This document shows, one piece after another, positions 1 to 5,362 of a DNA stretch of 5,866 nt. Each line of letters opens with the position of its first letter. The first letter of the stretch is position 1. Origin of the DNA: Ardenticatenia bacterium (GTDB lineage Bacteria > Chloroflexota > Anaerolineae > Aggregatilineales > Aggregatilineaceae); assembly GCA_026984385.1 (NCBI GenBank), contig JALSSH010000004.1, positions 1 to 5,866 on the forward strand, written 5' to 3'. The position numbers were made by a program, and so were the translations under genes. The notes beneath the pieces are model-generated. The model was not told where the DNA came from and ran no database searches. It saw nothing but the letters and a program-made list of their open reading frames with translations.

Positions 1-906
1 CTGGAGGCTATCACACATCCGATCATCGGGCGTGCGATTGACACGCTCATTCGTCGTGCGCGGCACAAGGTGGTTGTCGTCGAGGCGATCAAGTTGTTGG
101 AAGGGTGGCTGGCCGACCAGGTAGACGCGGTCTGGGTGGTGGACGCCAGCGAAGAAAAACAGCTTGAGCGGCTGCAAAAACGCGGCCTCTCGCGCCTAGA
201 AGCCCTCCAACGCATCCGCGCTCAAAATCCGCAAGTGGACAAGCTCACGCGGGCCGACGTGGTGATTGCCAACAACGGCACGCCGGAAGAAACCTGGGCG
301 CAGGTACGCGCGGCGTGGGCCAAAATTCCCCAAGCCGAAGCCGAGGAACGCATCCAAACGACGGCGCGCCGTGTGGCGGTAAGCGAAGGCAGACTCACCA
401 GCCCGCGCGGCACGCAGGAAATCACGTTCAAAGAGCTGGAGATCGTGCGCGCGCGGCCTTCGCACGCGGACCTCATCGCGGAGTTGATTCAGAAGCGGCA
501 AGGTAAGGCCGTCAGCCGCAACGATGTTCTGATGAAGTCCTATATGCTGGCGATGGCCGATGGGCGCATGGTGGGGCTGGTGGGCTTCATCGTGGAAAAT
601 CTGGTCACACGCTGCGACGAGTTTCTGATTGTAGACAACGTCTCTGTGCCGCAAGTGGCTTCCGCGCTGCTTGACGCTATCGAGCACGCTTCCCGCGATC
701 TGCAAAGCGAAGTGGGGTATATCTTCTTGCCGCCGAACACGCCTGCGGAAACCGTACAAGCGTTGTTGGAAGCCGGATATGAAAAACAGGCCCTAGAAGA
801 GATTCGCGTGCCCACTTGGCGCGAAGCAGCACGCGAAGCGCGTCCGGCGGGCTATGACATTTACGCCAAACGGCTGCGCGCTGACCGTGTACTCAAGCCG
901 ATCTAA
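1..906 (+). CDS. coaE: Dephospho-CoA kinase with C-terminal GNAT-like domain (5' partial)
   Basis: CoaE phosphorylates the ribose 3'-hydroxyl of dephospho-CoA with ATP, the last step of cytosolic coenzyme A synthesis. The reading frame is open from base 1, so the N-terminus with the P-loop lies outside the window; by comparison with typical CoaE about 85-90 residues are missing. Of the 301 visible residues, 1-110 are clear CoaE: LEAITHPII at the start, VVVVEAIKLLEGW (24-36), DAVWVVDAS with QLERLQKRG (42-62), RIRAQNPQ, and ADVVIANNGTPEE (85-97). After a linker (about 110-145), residues 146-280 read like a GNAT fold: EIVRARPSHADLIAEL, a hydrophobic pair of strands around MVGLVGFIVENLV, a helix ASALLDAIEHA, a strand GYIFLPPN and a helix AETVQALLEAGYE. 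Ordinary CoaE is about 200 residues, so this is a two-domain protein. The CoaE call is firm; the GNAT call is fold-level inference. The next gene begins 35 nt downstream, which suggests an operon. Confidence 0.93.
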   Translation: MEAITHPIIGRAIDTLIRRARHKVVVVEAIKLLEGWLADQVDAVWVVDASEEKQLERLQKRGLSRLEALQRIRAQNPQVDKLTRADVVIANNGTPEETWAQVRAAWAKIPQAEAEERIQTTARRVAVSEGRLTSPRGTQEITFKELEIVRARPSHADLIAELIQKRQGKAVSRNDVLMKSYMLAMADGRMVGLVGFIVENLVTRCDEFLIVDNVSVPQVASALLDAIEHASRDLQSEVGYIFLPPNTPAETVQALLEAGYEKQALEEIRVPTWREAAREARPAGYDIYAKRLRADRVLKPI

Positions 907-941
907 GCTGCATGAGGCGGGACGGAAAAACGGGTGAAAAC

Positions 942-1223
942 ATGATCGAGCGATTGAAACAACAACCGGTCATCGGGGCGCTGCTGGGTGTGGCCGAACG
1001 CTACCCGCGTTTGACAGCGTGGGCGGTGCTTTCGGCGGTATGCGTAGCGCTGTTGGTTTACGAAGGGCGCGACGTGGGGCTGACCGTCGGCAACTGGTTG
1101 GCGCTGATCGTGGCAACGGTGATCGTCTCCGGCTTGTGTATCTGGATTGTGAGCTGGGACGACGAGGAAGAAGCCGAAAACGCAGCCCAACAATCCCCCG
1201 AGGCCAAATCGGCGGGCAACTAG
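942..1223 (+). CDS. Small two-helix membrane protein of unknown function
   Basis: This 93-residue protein is not one I recognise. It has a short basic N-terminal segment (MIERLKQQ), two hydrophobic stretches that look like transmembrane helices (about residues 24-40 and 52-71) and an acidic tail (DDEEEAE, 73-79). The short linker between the helices (YEGRDVGLTVGN) makes a helical hairpin likely, with both ends on the same side of the membrane, probably the cytoplasm. I chose the ATG at 942 because GGGTGA (932-937) lies four bases upstream and matches the GGTGA part of the Shine-Dalgarno. An in-frame ATG at 912 would add ten residues but has no ribosome binding site. The gene sits 35 nt after coaE and is followed by an intrinsic terminator, so it is probably the last gene of the coaE transcript. 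Nothing visible indicates a role. Confidence 0.72.
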   Translation: MIERLKQQPVIGALLGVAERYPRLTAWAVLSAVCVALLVYEGRDVGLTVGNWLALIVATVIVSGLCIWIVSWDDEEEAENAAQQSPEAKSAGN

Positions 1224-1251
1224 CGAGGTTACTTTTCCGGCAGGGAATTTT

Positions 1252-1288
1252 CAGCCCGTCTCTTGTGCGAGTGCGGGCTGTTTCTTTT
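1252..1288 (+). terminator. Intrinsic terminator after the coaE-membrane protein pair
   Basis: CAGCCCG (1252-1258) pairs perfectly with CGGGCTG (1274-1280), and the stem is followed directly by TTTCTTTT (1281-1288). The 15-nt loop can itself pair CTC (1260-1262) with GAG (1269-1271). This is the standard shape of a rho-independent terminator. It starts 28 nt after the stop of the small membrane protein gene and ends 27 nt before the start of the adenosine-specific kinase. It therefore either closes the upstream transcript or acts as an attenuator in the leader of the next gene. Confidence 0.78.
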
Positions 1289-1303
1289 ACCCCATATCAC
1301 GTT

Positions 1304-1311
1304 AGGAGGTG
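1304..1311 (+). promoter_or_regulatory. Strong Shine-Dalgarno that fixes a GTG start
   Basis: AGGAGGTG is a near-complete match to the 16S anti-Shine-Dalgarno. It lies four bases before the GTG at 1316 (six if counted from AGGAGG). It selects this GTG as the start of the adenosine-specific kinase, over the much longer open frame that runs back into the preceding gene. Confidence 0.85.
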
Positions 1312-1315
1312 CGCT

Positions 1316-1804
1316 GTGGAGCTGAAAATCGTCAAGATCGAAAAACCGGAAGCCATTAATTTTATTTTGGGGCAAAGCCACTTTATCAAAACGGTGGAAG
1401 ATATCCACGAGGCGCTGGTCACCGCCGTGCCCGGCATCAAGTTCGGGTTGGCGTTTTGCGAGGCTTCTGGCGCGCGTCTGGTTCGCCACACCGCCACCGA
1501 CGAGGAGATGCGCGCGCTCGCGATCCAAAACGCACGGGCGCTTTCTGCCGGGCATAGCTTCATTCTCTTTTTGGGTGAGGGCTTTTACCCCATCAACGTG
1601 CTCAAAGCCGTGCAAGCCGTGCCGGAAGTGGTGCATATCTTTTGCGCCACCGCCAACCCCACCCAAGTCATCTTGGCCGAAACCGAGCAAGGGCGCGGCA
1701 TTCTCGGCGTGATCGACGGCTTTGGCCCTTTGGGTGTGGAAGACGAAGAAGGCATCGCTTGGCGCACCCATTTTCTACGCCAAATCGGCTACAAGCTGGG
1801 ATAA
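1316..1804 (+). CDS. Adenosine-specific kinase (DUF355 family)
   Basis: The 162-residue product matches the adenosine-specific kinase family, also known as DUF355, across its whole length of about 160 residues. Recognisable blocks in order are ELKIVKIEKPEAINFILGQSHF (residues 2-23), GIKFGLAFCEASGARLVR (40-57), NARALSAGHSFILFL (72-86), YPINVLKAVQAVPEV (91-105), IFCATANPTQVILAETEQG (108-126), RGILGVIDG (127-135) and the C-terminal LRQIGYKLG. Members are small cytosolic proteins, common in archaea and some bacteria. The name implies phosphorylation of adenosine; I know of limited functional work, so the enzymatic role is inherited from the family name. Translation starts at GTG behind a very strong ribosome binding site. 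The terminator just upstream and the 93-nt gap downstream suggest a single-gene transcript or read-through from coaE. The family has no classic P-loop and none is seen here. Confidence 0.93.
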   Translation: MELKIVKIEKPEAINFILGQSHFIKTVEDIHEALVTAVPGIKFGLAFCEASGARLVRHTATDEEMRALAIQNARALSAGHSFILFLGEGFYPINVLKAVQAVPEVVHIFCATANPTQVILAETEQGRGILGVIDGFGPLGVEDEEGIAWRTHFLRQIGYKLG

Positions 1805-1849
1805 GCAAGCGCGCCGCCTATCACACCGGAAGCATAAACCAGCGGAGTT

Positions 1850-1858
1850 TGTTACACT
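1850..1858 (+). promoter_or_regulatory. Possible extended -10 promoter of the cyclophilin gene
   Basis: TGTTACACT combines the TGn extension with TACACT, a good -10 hexamer. No recognisable -35 lies 17-18 nt upstream, which extended -10 promoters tolerate. Transcription would start near 1865, giving a leader of about 33 nt. It is the best promoter-like site I could find in the 93-nt gap between the kinase and cyclophilin genes. Confidence 0.4.
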
Positions 1859-1885
1859 CTACGCACACGTTGGCACACAAGAAAC

Positions 1886-1896
1886 GAGGTTACCTC
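1886..1896 (+). promoter_or_regulatory. Cyclophilin ribosome binding site inside a small palindrome
   Basis: GAGG (1886-1889) is the Shine-Dalgarno, eight bases before the ATG at 1898. It is the left arm of the palindrome GAGGTTACCTC, so in RNA the GAGG could pair with CCUC around a UUA triloop. A 4-bp stem is weak, and an effect on translation is only possible. Confidence 0.5.
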
Positions 1897-1897
1897 T

Positions 1898-2416
1898 ATG
1901 GCTAAGCAATATACCGCCCCGCCGGCGATGCAAATTGACCCCGAAAAGCGCTATACGGCCACCTTCAAGACCGAGCGCGGGGATATTGTGGTGGAGCTTT
2001 TCGCCAAAAAAGCGCCGATCACGGTCAATAACTTTGTCTTCCTGGCGCGCGAGGGTTTTTACGACAACACAACTTTTCACCGTGTGATCAAAGGCTTTAT
2101 GGTACAAGGCGGCGACCCGACCGGCACAGGGCGCGGCGGCCCGGGTTATCGCTTTGACGACGAGCCAAGCGCGCTGGCGCTGAAACACGACGGCCCGGGC
2201 GTGCTGAGCATGGCAAACGCCGGCCCGAACACCAACGGCAGCCAATTTTTTATTACGCACGTTGCCACACCCCACCTCAACGGCAAGCACGCCGTCTTCG
2301 GCAAGGTCAAGGACCAGGCCAGTTTGGACGTGCTGATGCAGATCCGTGAGCGCGACCCGATGCGCGACCCGAACCCGGGCGATAAACTGCTGACCGTGGA
2401 GATCGCCGAAGAATAA
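1898..2416 (+). CDS. Cyclophilin-type peptidyl-prolyl cis-trans isomerase
   Basis: This 172-residue protein is a single cyclophilin domain that isomerises Xaa-Pro peptide bonds during protein folding. Family motifs are complete: the N-terminal strand YTATFKTERGDIVVELF (19-35), FHRVIKGFMVQGGDPTGTG (60-78), SMANAGPNTNGSQFFIT (104-120) and HLNGKHAVFGKV (126-137). The catalytic and binding residues matching human cyclophilin A Arg55, Phe60, Gln63 and Phe113 are Arg62, Phe67, Gln70 and Phe118. The position of human Trp121 is His126, a substitution usual in bacterial members and linked to weaker cyclosporin binding. No signal peptide or membrane segment is present, so it should be cytosolic. The ATG is supported by GAGG eight bases upstream. 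The gene converges on rimM across a 99-nt gap holding a strong hairpin. Confidence 0.97.
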   Translation: MAKQYTAPPAMQIDPEKRYTATFKTERGDIVVELFAKKAPITVNNFVFLAREGFYDNTTFHRVIKGFMVQGGDPTGTGRGGPGYRFDDEPSALALKHDGPGVLSMANAGPNTNGSQFFITHVATPHLNGKHAVFGKVKDQASLDVLMQIRERDPMRDPNPGDKLLTVEIAEE

Positions 2417-2434
2417 GCAACGCTTCTTCGCGGC

Positions 2435-2491
2435 AAAAACAGGGCGCGCCGCACACCCGACGATTTACGACAACGGGTGTGCGGCGCGCCC
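2435..2491 (-). terminator. Strong intrinsic terminator of the ffh-rimM operon
   Basis: Arms GGGCGCGCCGCACACCCG (2442-2459) and CGGGTGTGCGGCGCGCCC (2474-2491) are exact reverse complements, giving an 18-bp perfect stem with a 14-nt loop. On the minus strand the stem is followed by CTGTTTTTG, with the T run at 2439-2435, so it terminates transcription coming from rimM. On the plus strand no T-tract follows the stem (ATCGCGG). The cyclophilin transcript may still end here, since a stem this stable can stall polymerase or block 3' exonucleases, but that is inference. Confidence 0.9.
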
Positions 2492-2515
2492 ATCGCGGCG
2501 AGCGGCCATCACGCG

Positions 2516-3055
2516 CTAGAGCAGCCCATCCAGCAAATGCACGGTGACTTTGCCCCCCTCGATATCCCGTTCCAAAATGCACTCGTCAATCGCCGGCAGC
2601 AGCACTTCTCCGCGCGGCCCGTGCACCACGTAAACGTCGTTCGCGCCCGTCTCGATCACGTCTGTGATACGCCCCAGGTGTTCGCCCTCGTCGGTGTAAA
2701 CGGCCAGCCCGATCAGTTGGAAGAGATAAAACTCGCCCTCTTCCAACGGCACAGCGTCATCCAATGTCACCATCACGAACTGCCCGCGCAACGCTTCGGC
2801 CTGAGAACGGTCGGAAATGCCTTCAAACTGCAAGATGAGCAGCTTTTGGTGCGTGCGCGAACGGGTCACGGTGCGCATAGTCGCCGAGCGCGGGTTTTGC
2901 GGGTCCGGCCCGACGAACACCTGCCGTCCGGGCACTATCCGCTCCGGATAGGCGGTTAAGACCTCGATCCGCACCTCACCGCGCACGCCGTGCGGACGCA
3001 AGACGCGCCCCAGAAGCAAAAACGGCGGTTGCTGCTCAGCAGATTGCGACGGCAT
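2516..3055 (-). CDS. rimM: Ribosome maturation factor RimM
   Basis: RimM binds ribosomal protein uS19 in the head of the 30S subunit and assists late 16S rRNA folding and processing. The 179-residue protein has both expected domains. The N-terminal RimM barrel carries LLGRVLRPHGVRGEVRIEVLT (about 14-34). The C-terminal PRC barrel begins at EEGEFYLFQLIGLAVY (about 105-120) and continues with GANDVYVV (137-144), LLPAIDECILERD (152-164) and the closing VHLLDGLL. Length is normal for the family. I chose the ATG at 3055. A GTG at 3067 would add four residues, but the only Shine-Dalgarno-like site, GAAGG over the khpA stop, sits one base from that GTG and 13 from the ATG; neither spacing is ideal. 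The gap to khpA is 16 nt, so translational coupling is likely. It is the last gene of the operon, and a strong terminator follows its stop. Confidence 0.95.
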   Translation of the reverse strand: MPSQSAEQQPPFLLLGRVLRPHGVRGEVRIEVLTAYPERIVPGRQVFVGPDPQNPRSATMRTVTRSRTHQKLLILQFEGISDRSQAEALRGQFVMVTLDDAVPLEEGEFYLFQLIGLAVYTDEGEHLGRITDVIETGANDVYVVHGPRGEVLLPAIDECILERDIEGGKVTVHLLDGLL

Positions 3056-3071
3056 GGTTTGCGGCACGCCT

Positions 3072-3299
3072 TCAGATAATCTCCAACGTGACGCGCTTAC
3101 CTTCTTTGGCCGCCAGCACGCGCACCAAAATCCGCATCGCGTTAGCCACGCGCCCGTTGCGCCCGATCACGCGGCCCATATCTTCGGGCGCCACTTCCAG
3201 CTCCAAGAGCGTCGAAGCGCCGCGCTGCACTTCGGTAACGTGTACTTGCGAGGGGTCGTCCACCAATGATTTGGCGATATACTCGATTAATTCCTTCAT
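3072..3299 (-). CDS. khpA: KH-domain RNA-binding protein KhpA
   Basis: This 75-residue protein consists of one KH domain, the usual size for the KhpA (YlqC) family. The RNA-contacting GxxG loop is visible as IGRNGR (45-50), preceded by LELEVAPEDMGRV and followed by the helix VANAMRILVRVLAA. Family members bind RNA, often as partners of KhpB (Jag), and affect cell division or elongation in Gram-positive bacteria; the role in this organism is not known. The ATG at 3299 has GGAG (3310-3307) eight bases upstream. Its position between rpsP and rimM is the conserved one. A short GC-rich hairpin in the 102-nt gap before it may reduce read-through from rpsP. Confidence 0.95.
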   Translation of the reverse strand: MKELIEYIAKSLVDDPSQVHVTEVQRGASTLLELEVAPEDMGRVIGRNGRVANAMRILVRVLAAKEGKRVTLEII

Positions 3300-3327
3300 C
3301 TACCCACTCCACACGATGATGAAAGCA

Positions 3328-3360
3328 CCCCGCCAACCAGCGCGCAAGCGTGTGGCGGGG
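3328..3360 (-). other. GC-rich hairpin between rpsP and khpA
   Basis: CCCCGCCA (3328-3335) pairs perfectly with TGGCGGGG (3353-3360) around a 17-nt loop. Inside the loop CGC (3341-3343) can pair with GCG (3348-3350). Read on the minus strand, the stem is followed by TGCTTTCATC, which is too poor in T for a confident terminator. A partial terminator, an RNA processing or stabilising stem, or a spacer without function are all possible. Confidence 0.5.
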
Positions 3361-3401
3361 GGTGGCTCTTCAGCTTACGGAAGGAACGAGCGCGTGCCCA
3401 C

Positions 3402-3866
3402 TTAGGCTTCTTCGGTGACTTCGGCGGGTTCTTCCGCCTCCGCGACGGCTTCTTCTGACTGGGCCTCGGCAGCTTCAGCGGCAGCGGCTTTTGCGGCGGC
3501 CTTTTCCTCTTTGCTACGCGCAGGATAGCGCGTCTTGGGGCTGACCGGCTCACGCGCTTCGGCTTCGGCCTCGGCTTCCGCCAACAGCTTTTCCAAATCC
3601 TCGCCTTGACGCAAGCGCTCAAAGCGGCCCCATGTGCCCCGTTTCTTGAGAAGGCGCACAACGGCTTCGCTGGGTTGCGCGCCCACGTTGAGCCAGTACA
3701 ACACGCGCGCCTCGTCGATCTCGATGGTGTCTGGTTGAGTGCGCGGGTTGTAAAAACCGATCTTCTCGATATAGCGCCCGTCGCGCGGGCTGCGCGAGTC
3801 GGCGACGACAATACGATAGCTGGGTTGTCCCTTACGTCCTACACGACGCAAACGAATCCGAACCAT
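3402..3866 (-). CDS. rpsP: 30S ribosomal protein bS16 with long acidic Ala/Glu tail
   Basis: bS16 is an early-assembling protein of the 30S body that stabilises 16S rRNA folding. Residues 1-88 are the standard domain: MVRIRLRRVGRKGQPSYRIVV, then SPRDGRYIEKIGFYNP (26-41), TIEIDEARVLYWLNVGAQPSEAV (47-69) and LLKKRGTW (72-79). Typical bS16 ends at about 80-90 residues, while this one has 154. Residues 90-154 are low-complexity and rich in Ala and Glu, with a Lys/Ala patch around 118-130 (KEEKAAAKAAAAEAA) and a strongly acidic end (VAEAEEPAEVTEEA). The tail is probably helical or disordered and would lie at the ribosome surface. The ATG at 3866 is the only start that gives the canonical MVRIRL, with a modest GGACAGG upstream. 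It is separated from ffh by 128 nt, a wide gap for an operon. Confidence 0.96.
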   Translation of the reverse strand: MVRIRLRRVGRKGQPSYRIVVADSRSPRDGRYIEKIGFYNPRTQPDTIEIDEARVLYWLNVGAQPSEAVVRLLKKRGTWGRFERLRQGEDLEKLLAEAEAEAEAREPVSPKTRYPARSKEEKAAAKAAAAEAAEAQSEEAVAEAEEPAEVTEEA

Positions 3867-3994
3867 TGATAACCTGTCCCTTGTTGTTTGTTGAGCTTCT
3901 CACGAGTGATACCGGTTGCCGCGCAAGGAGAGGGTTCGGCAGGGAAGGATACACTGCCCACGACAACCGCGTCAGAGAACGAGCCTCTGTCCGC

Positions 3995-5323
3995 TTACCG
4001 AAACAAGCCGGGCAAACGCGGAAAGCGCCCTTGCCCGAATGTCTTCATCATACGTTGCATTTCCCGAAATTGGCGCAAAAGCGCGTTGATCTCCTGAACC
4101 GTTGTGCCGCTCCCTGCTGCGATGCGCCGCTTGCGGCTGGCGTTGAGCAATTTAGGGTTGCGACGTTCGGCGGGCGTCATCGAGTTGATGATCGCCTCTA
4201 CGCGCTTGAGCTGTTTTTGCATCTGTTCGTCATCCAGATCAATCTGCTGACGCAGCCGCCCCATGCCCGGGAGCATATCCAGCACTTGCCCAATTGACCC
4301 CATGCGTTTGATCTGGCGGAGCTGCTTTTGAAAGTCCTCCAGTGTGAACTTGTTTTTGAGCATTTTGCGCTGGAGACGCTCAGCTTCTTTGGCGTCGAAG
4401 ACCTCTTCGGCGCGCTCGATCAACGTCAGCACATCGCCCATGCCCAAAATGCGCGACGCGAGACGGTCCGGGTGGAAAAGCTCCAGGCCATCGAGCTTTT
4501 CGCCTGTGCCCAGATATTTGATCGGCACGCCGGTCACTTCACGCATCGAGATCGCCGCGCCACCGCGTGCGTCGCCGTCCACTTTGGTTAGGATCAAGCC
4601 CGTTAGCCCGACACGCTCGTTAAACCCCTGAGCAATGCGCACAGCTTCCTGACCGGTCATGGCGTCCGCCACCAGAAGCACTTCAGCGGGCTGAGTATCC
4701 CGACGGATCGCCTCCAGCTCGGCCATCATCGCCTCGTCAATTTGCAAACGGCCTGCTGTATCCAAAATGACGACGGTAGCGCCGGATTCTTTGGCCGCCT
4801 GCAAGCCATGCTTGGCGATCTCCGGTGGAGATGGCTCCGTGCCCTCTTGGTAAACGGGCACGTCAATTTGCTTCCCCAGCGTCACGAGCTGATCCACAGC
4901 CGCCGGTCGGTACGTGTCACACGCCACCAGATAGGGGCGTTGCCCTTCGCGGCGCAACTTGATCGCTAACTTGGCGGCGGTGGTCGTTTTACCCGACCCT
5001 TGCAAACCCACCAGCATAATGACGCGCGGCGGTGTCCCACTCAAGTTCAGTCGCCCGGGCTGTCCCAGCGTGCGGATCAATTCCTCGTTAACGATCTTGA
5101 CCACCTGCTGAGAGGGCTTGAGGCTTTTTTGCACCTCAGCGCCGACAGCGCGCTCTTTGACGCGCGCGATGAAGCTTTTAGCAACTTTGAGGTTCACGTC
5201 CGCTTCCAAAAGCGCCATGCGCACTTCCCGCATGGCCTTGTTAACGTCTTCTTCGCTCAGCCGCCCCTTGCGCCCGAGTTGTTCGAAGACGTTTTGCAGA
5301 CGGTCACTCAAACTTTCAAACAT
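3995..5323 (-). CDS. ffh: Signal recognition particle protein Ffh (SRP54 homologue)
   Basis: Ffh is the GTPase of the signal recognition particle. With 4.5S RNA it binds signal sequences on nascent membrane and exported proteins and docks with FtsY. All three regions are present in 442 residues. The N domain starts MFESLSDRLQNVFEQLGRKG (1-20) and includes ALLEADVNLKV (37-47). The G domain has the P-loop GLQGSGKTT (106-114), DTYRPAAVDQL (136-146), DTAGR (188-192), TKVDGDARGGAA (246-257) and GTGEKLDGLELFHP (272-285). The methionine-rich M domain (about 326-430) contains FQKQLRQIKRMG, MLPGM, the RNA-binding segment MTPAERRNPKLLNASRKRRIAAGSG (382-406) and EMQRMMK. The ATG at 5323 has GAGG (5335-5332) eight bases upstream. 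The frame is open to a GTG at 5359, but that codon lies upstream of the predicted transcription start. It is the first gene of the ffh-rpsP-khpA-rimM operon. Confidence 0.98.
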   Translation of the reverse strand: MFESLSDRLQNVFEQLGRKGRLSEEDVNKAMREVRMALLEADVNLKVAKSFIARVKERAVGAEVQKSLKPSQQVVKIVNEELIRTLGQPGRLNLSGTPPRVIMLVGLQGSGKTTTAAKLAIKLRREGQRPYLVACDTYRPAAVDQLVTLGKQIDVPVYQEGTEPSPPEIAKHGLQAAKESGATVVILDTAGRLQIDEAMMAELEAIRRDTQPAEVLLVADAMTGQEAVRIAQGFNERVGLTGLILTKVDGDARGGAAISMREVTGVPIKYLGTGEKLDGLELFHPDRLASRILGMGDVLTLIERAEEVFDAKEAERLQRKMLKNKFTLEDFQKQLRQIKRMGSIGQVLDMLPGMGRLRQQIDLDDEQMQKQLKRVEAIINSMTPAERRNPKLLNASRKRRIAAGSGTTVQEINALLRQFREMQRMMKTFGQGRFPRLPGLFR

Positions 5324-5331
5324 ACACGTTG

Positions 5332-5335
5332 CCTC
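5332..5335 (-). promoter_or_regulatory. Ribosome binding site of ffh
   Basis: On the minus strand GAGG lies eight bases before the ATG at 5323. It supports this ATG, which also begins the conserved MFESL sequence of Ffh, over the upstream in-frame GTG at 5359. Confidence 0.7.
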
Positions 5336-5362
5336 AACTTCGTTTTGCGTACCGGCCACGAA

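Noticed and set aside
196..759. 187-codon open frame antisense to coaE
   Set aside because: It is rich in His and Arg with no recognisable domain, and it lies wholly opposite a well-conserved gene, as expected for a shadow frame in GC-rich DNA.
912..941. Alternative ATG start of the small membrane protein at 912
   Set aside because: No Shine-Dalgarno precedes it, whereas the ATG at 942 has GGGTGA four bases upstream. The ten added residues are polar and uninformative.
1019..1315. N-terminal extension of the adenosine-specific kinase frame back to 1019
   Set aside because: It overlaps the small membrane protein gene and reads through a terminator. The family's conserved N-terminus begins exactly at the GTG at 1316 behind AGGAGGTG.
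1229..1771. 180-codon open frame antisense to the adenosine-specific kinase
   Set aside because: It has no domain-like pattern, it mirrors a strongly conserved gene, and no ribosome binding site was seen.
1224..1897. Shared GAGGTTAC at 1225 and 1886 as a repeat or operator pair
   Set aside because: Eight matching bases in two gaps are within chance, the surrounding bases do not match, and the second copy is explained by a ribosome binding site.
2477..2959. 160-codon plus-strand frame opposite rimM, starting inside the terminator stem
   Set aside because: The start codon lies in the terminator arm and the product has no recognisable motifs, while the minus strand encodes a complete RimM.
3056..3067. 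GTG start of rimM at 3067
   Set aside because: The possible GAAGG site is only one base away, too close to be used. The four added residues precede the conserved domain, so the ATG at 3055 was preferred with some uncertainty.
3296..3811. 171-codon minus-strand frame overlapping rpsP in another frame
   Set aside because: It is composed of Arg, Pro, Lys and Ser repeats that arise from frameshifting the Ala/Glu-rich rpsP tail, with no domain.
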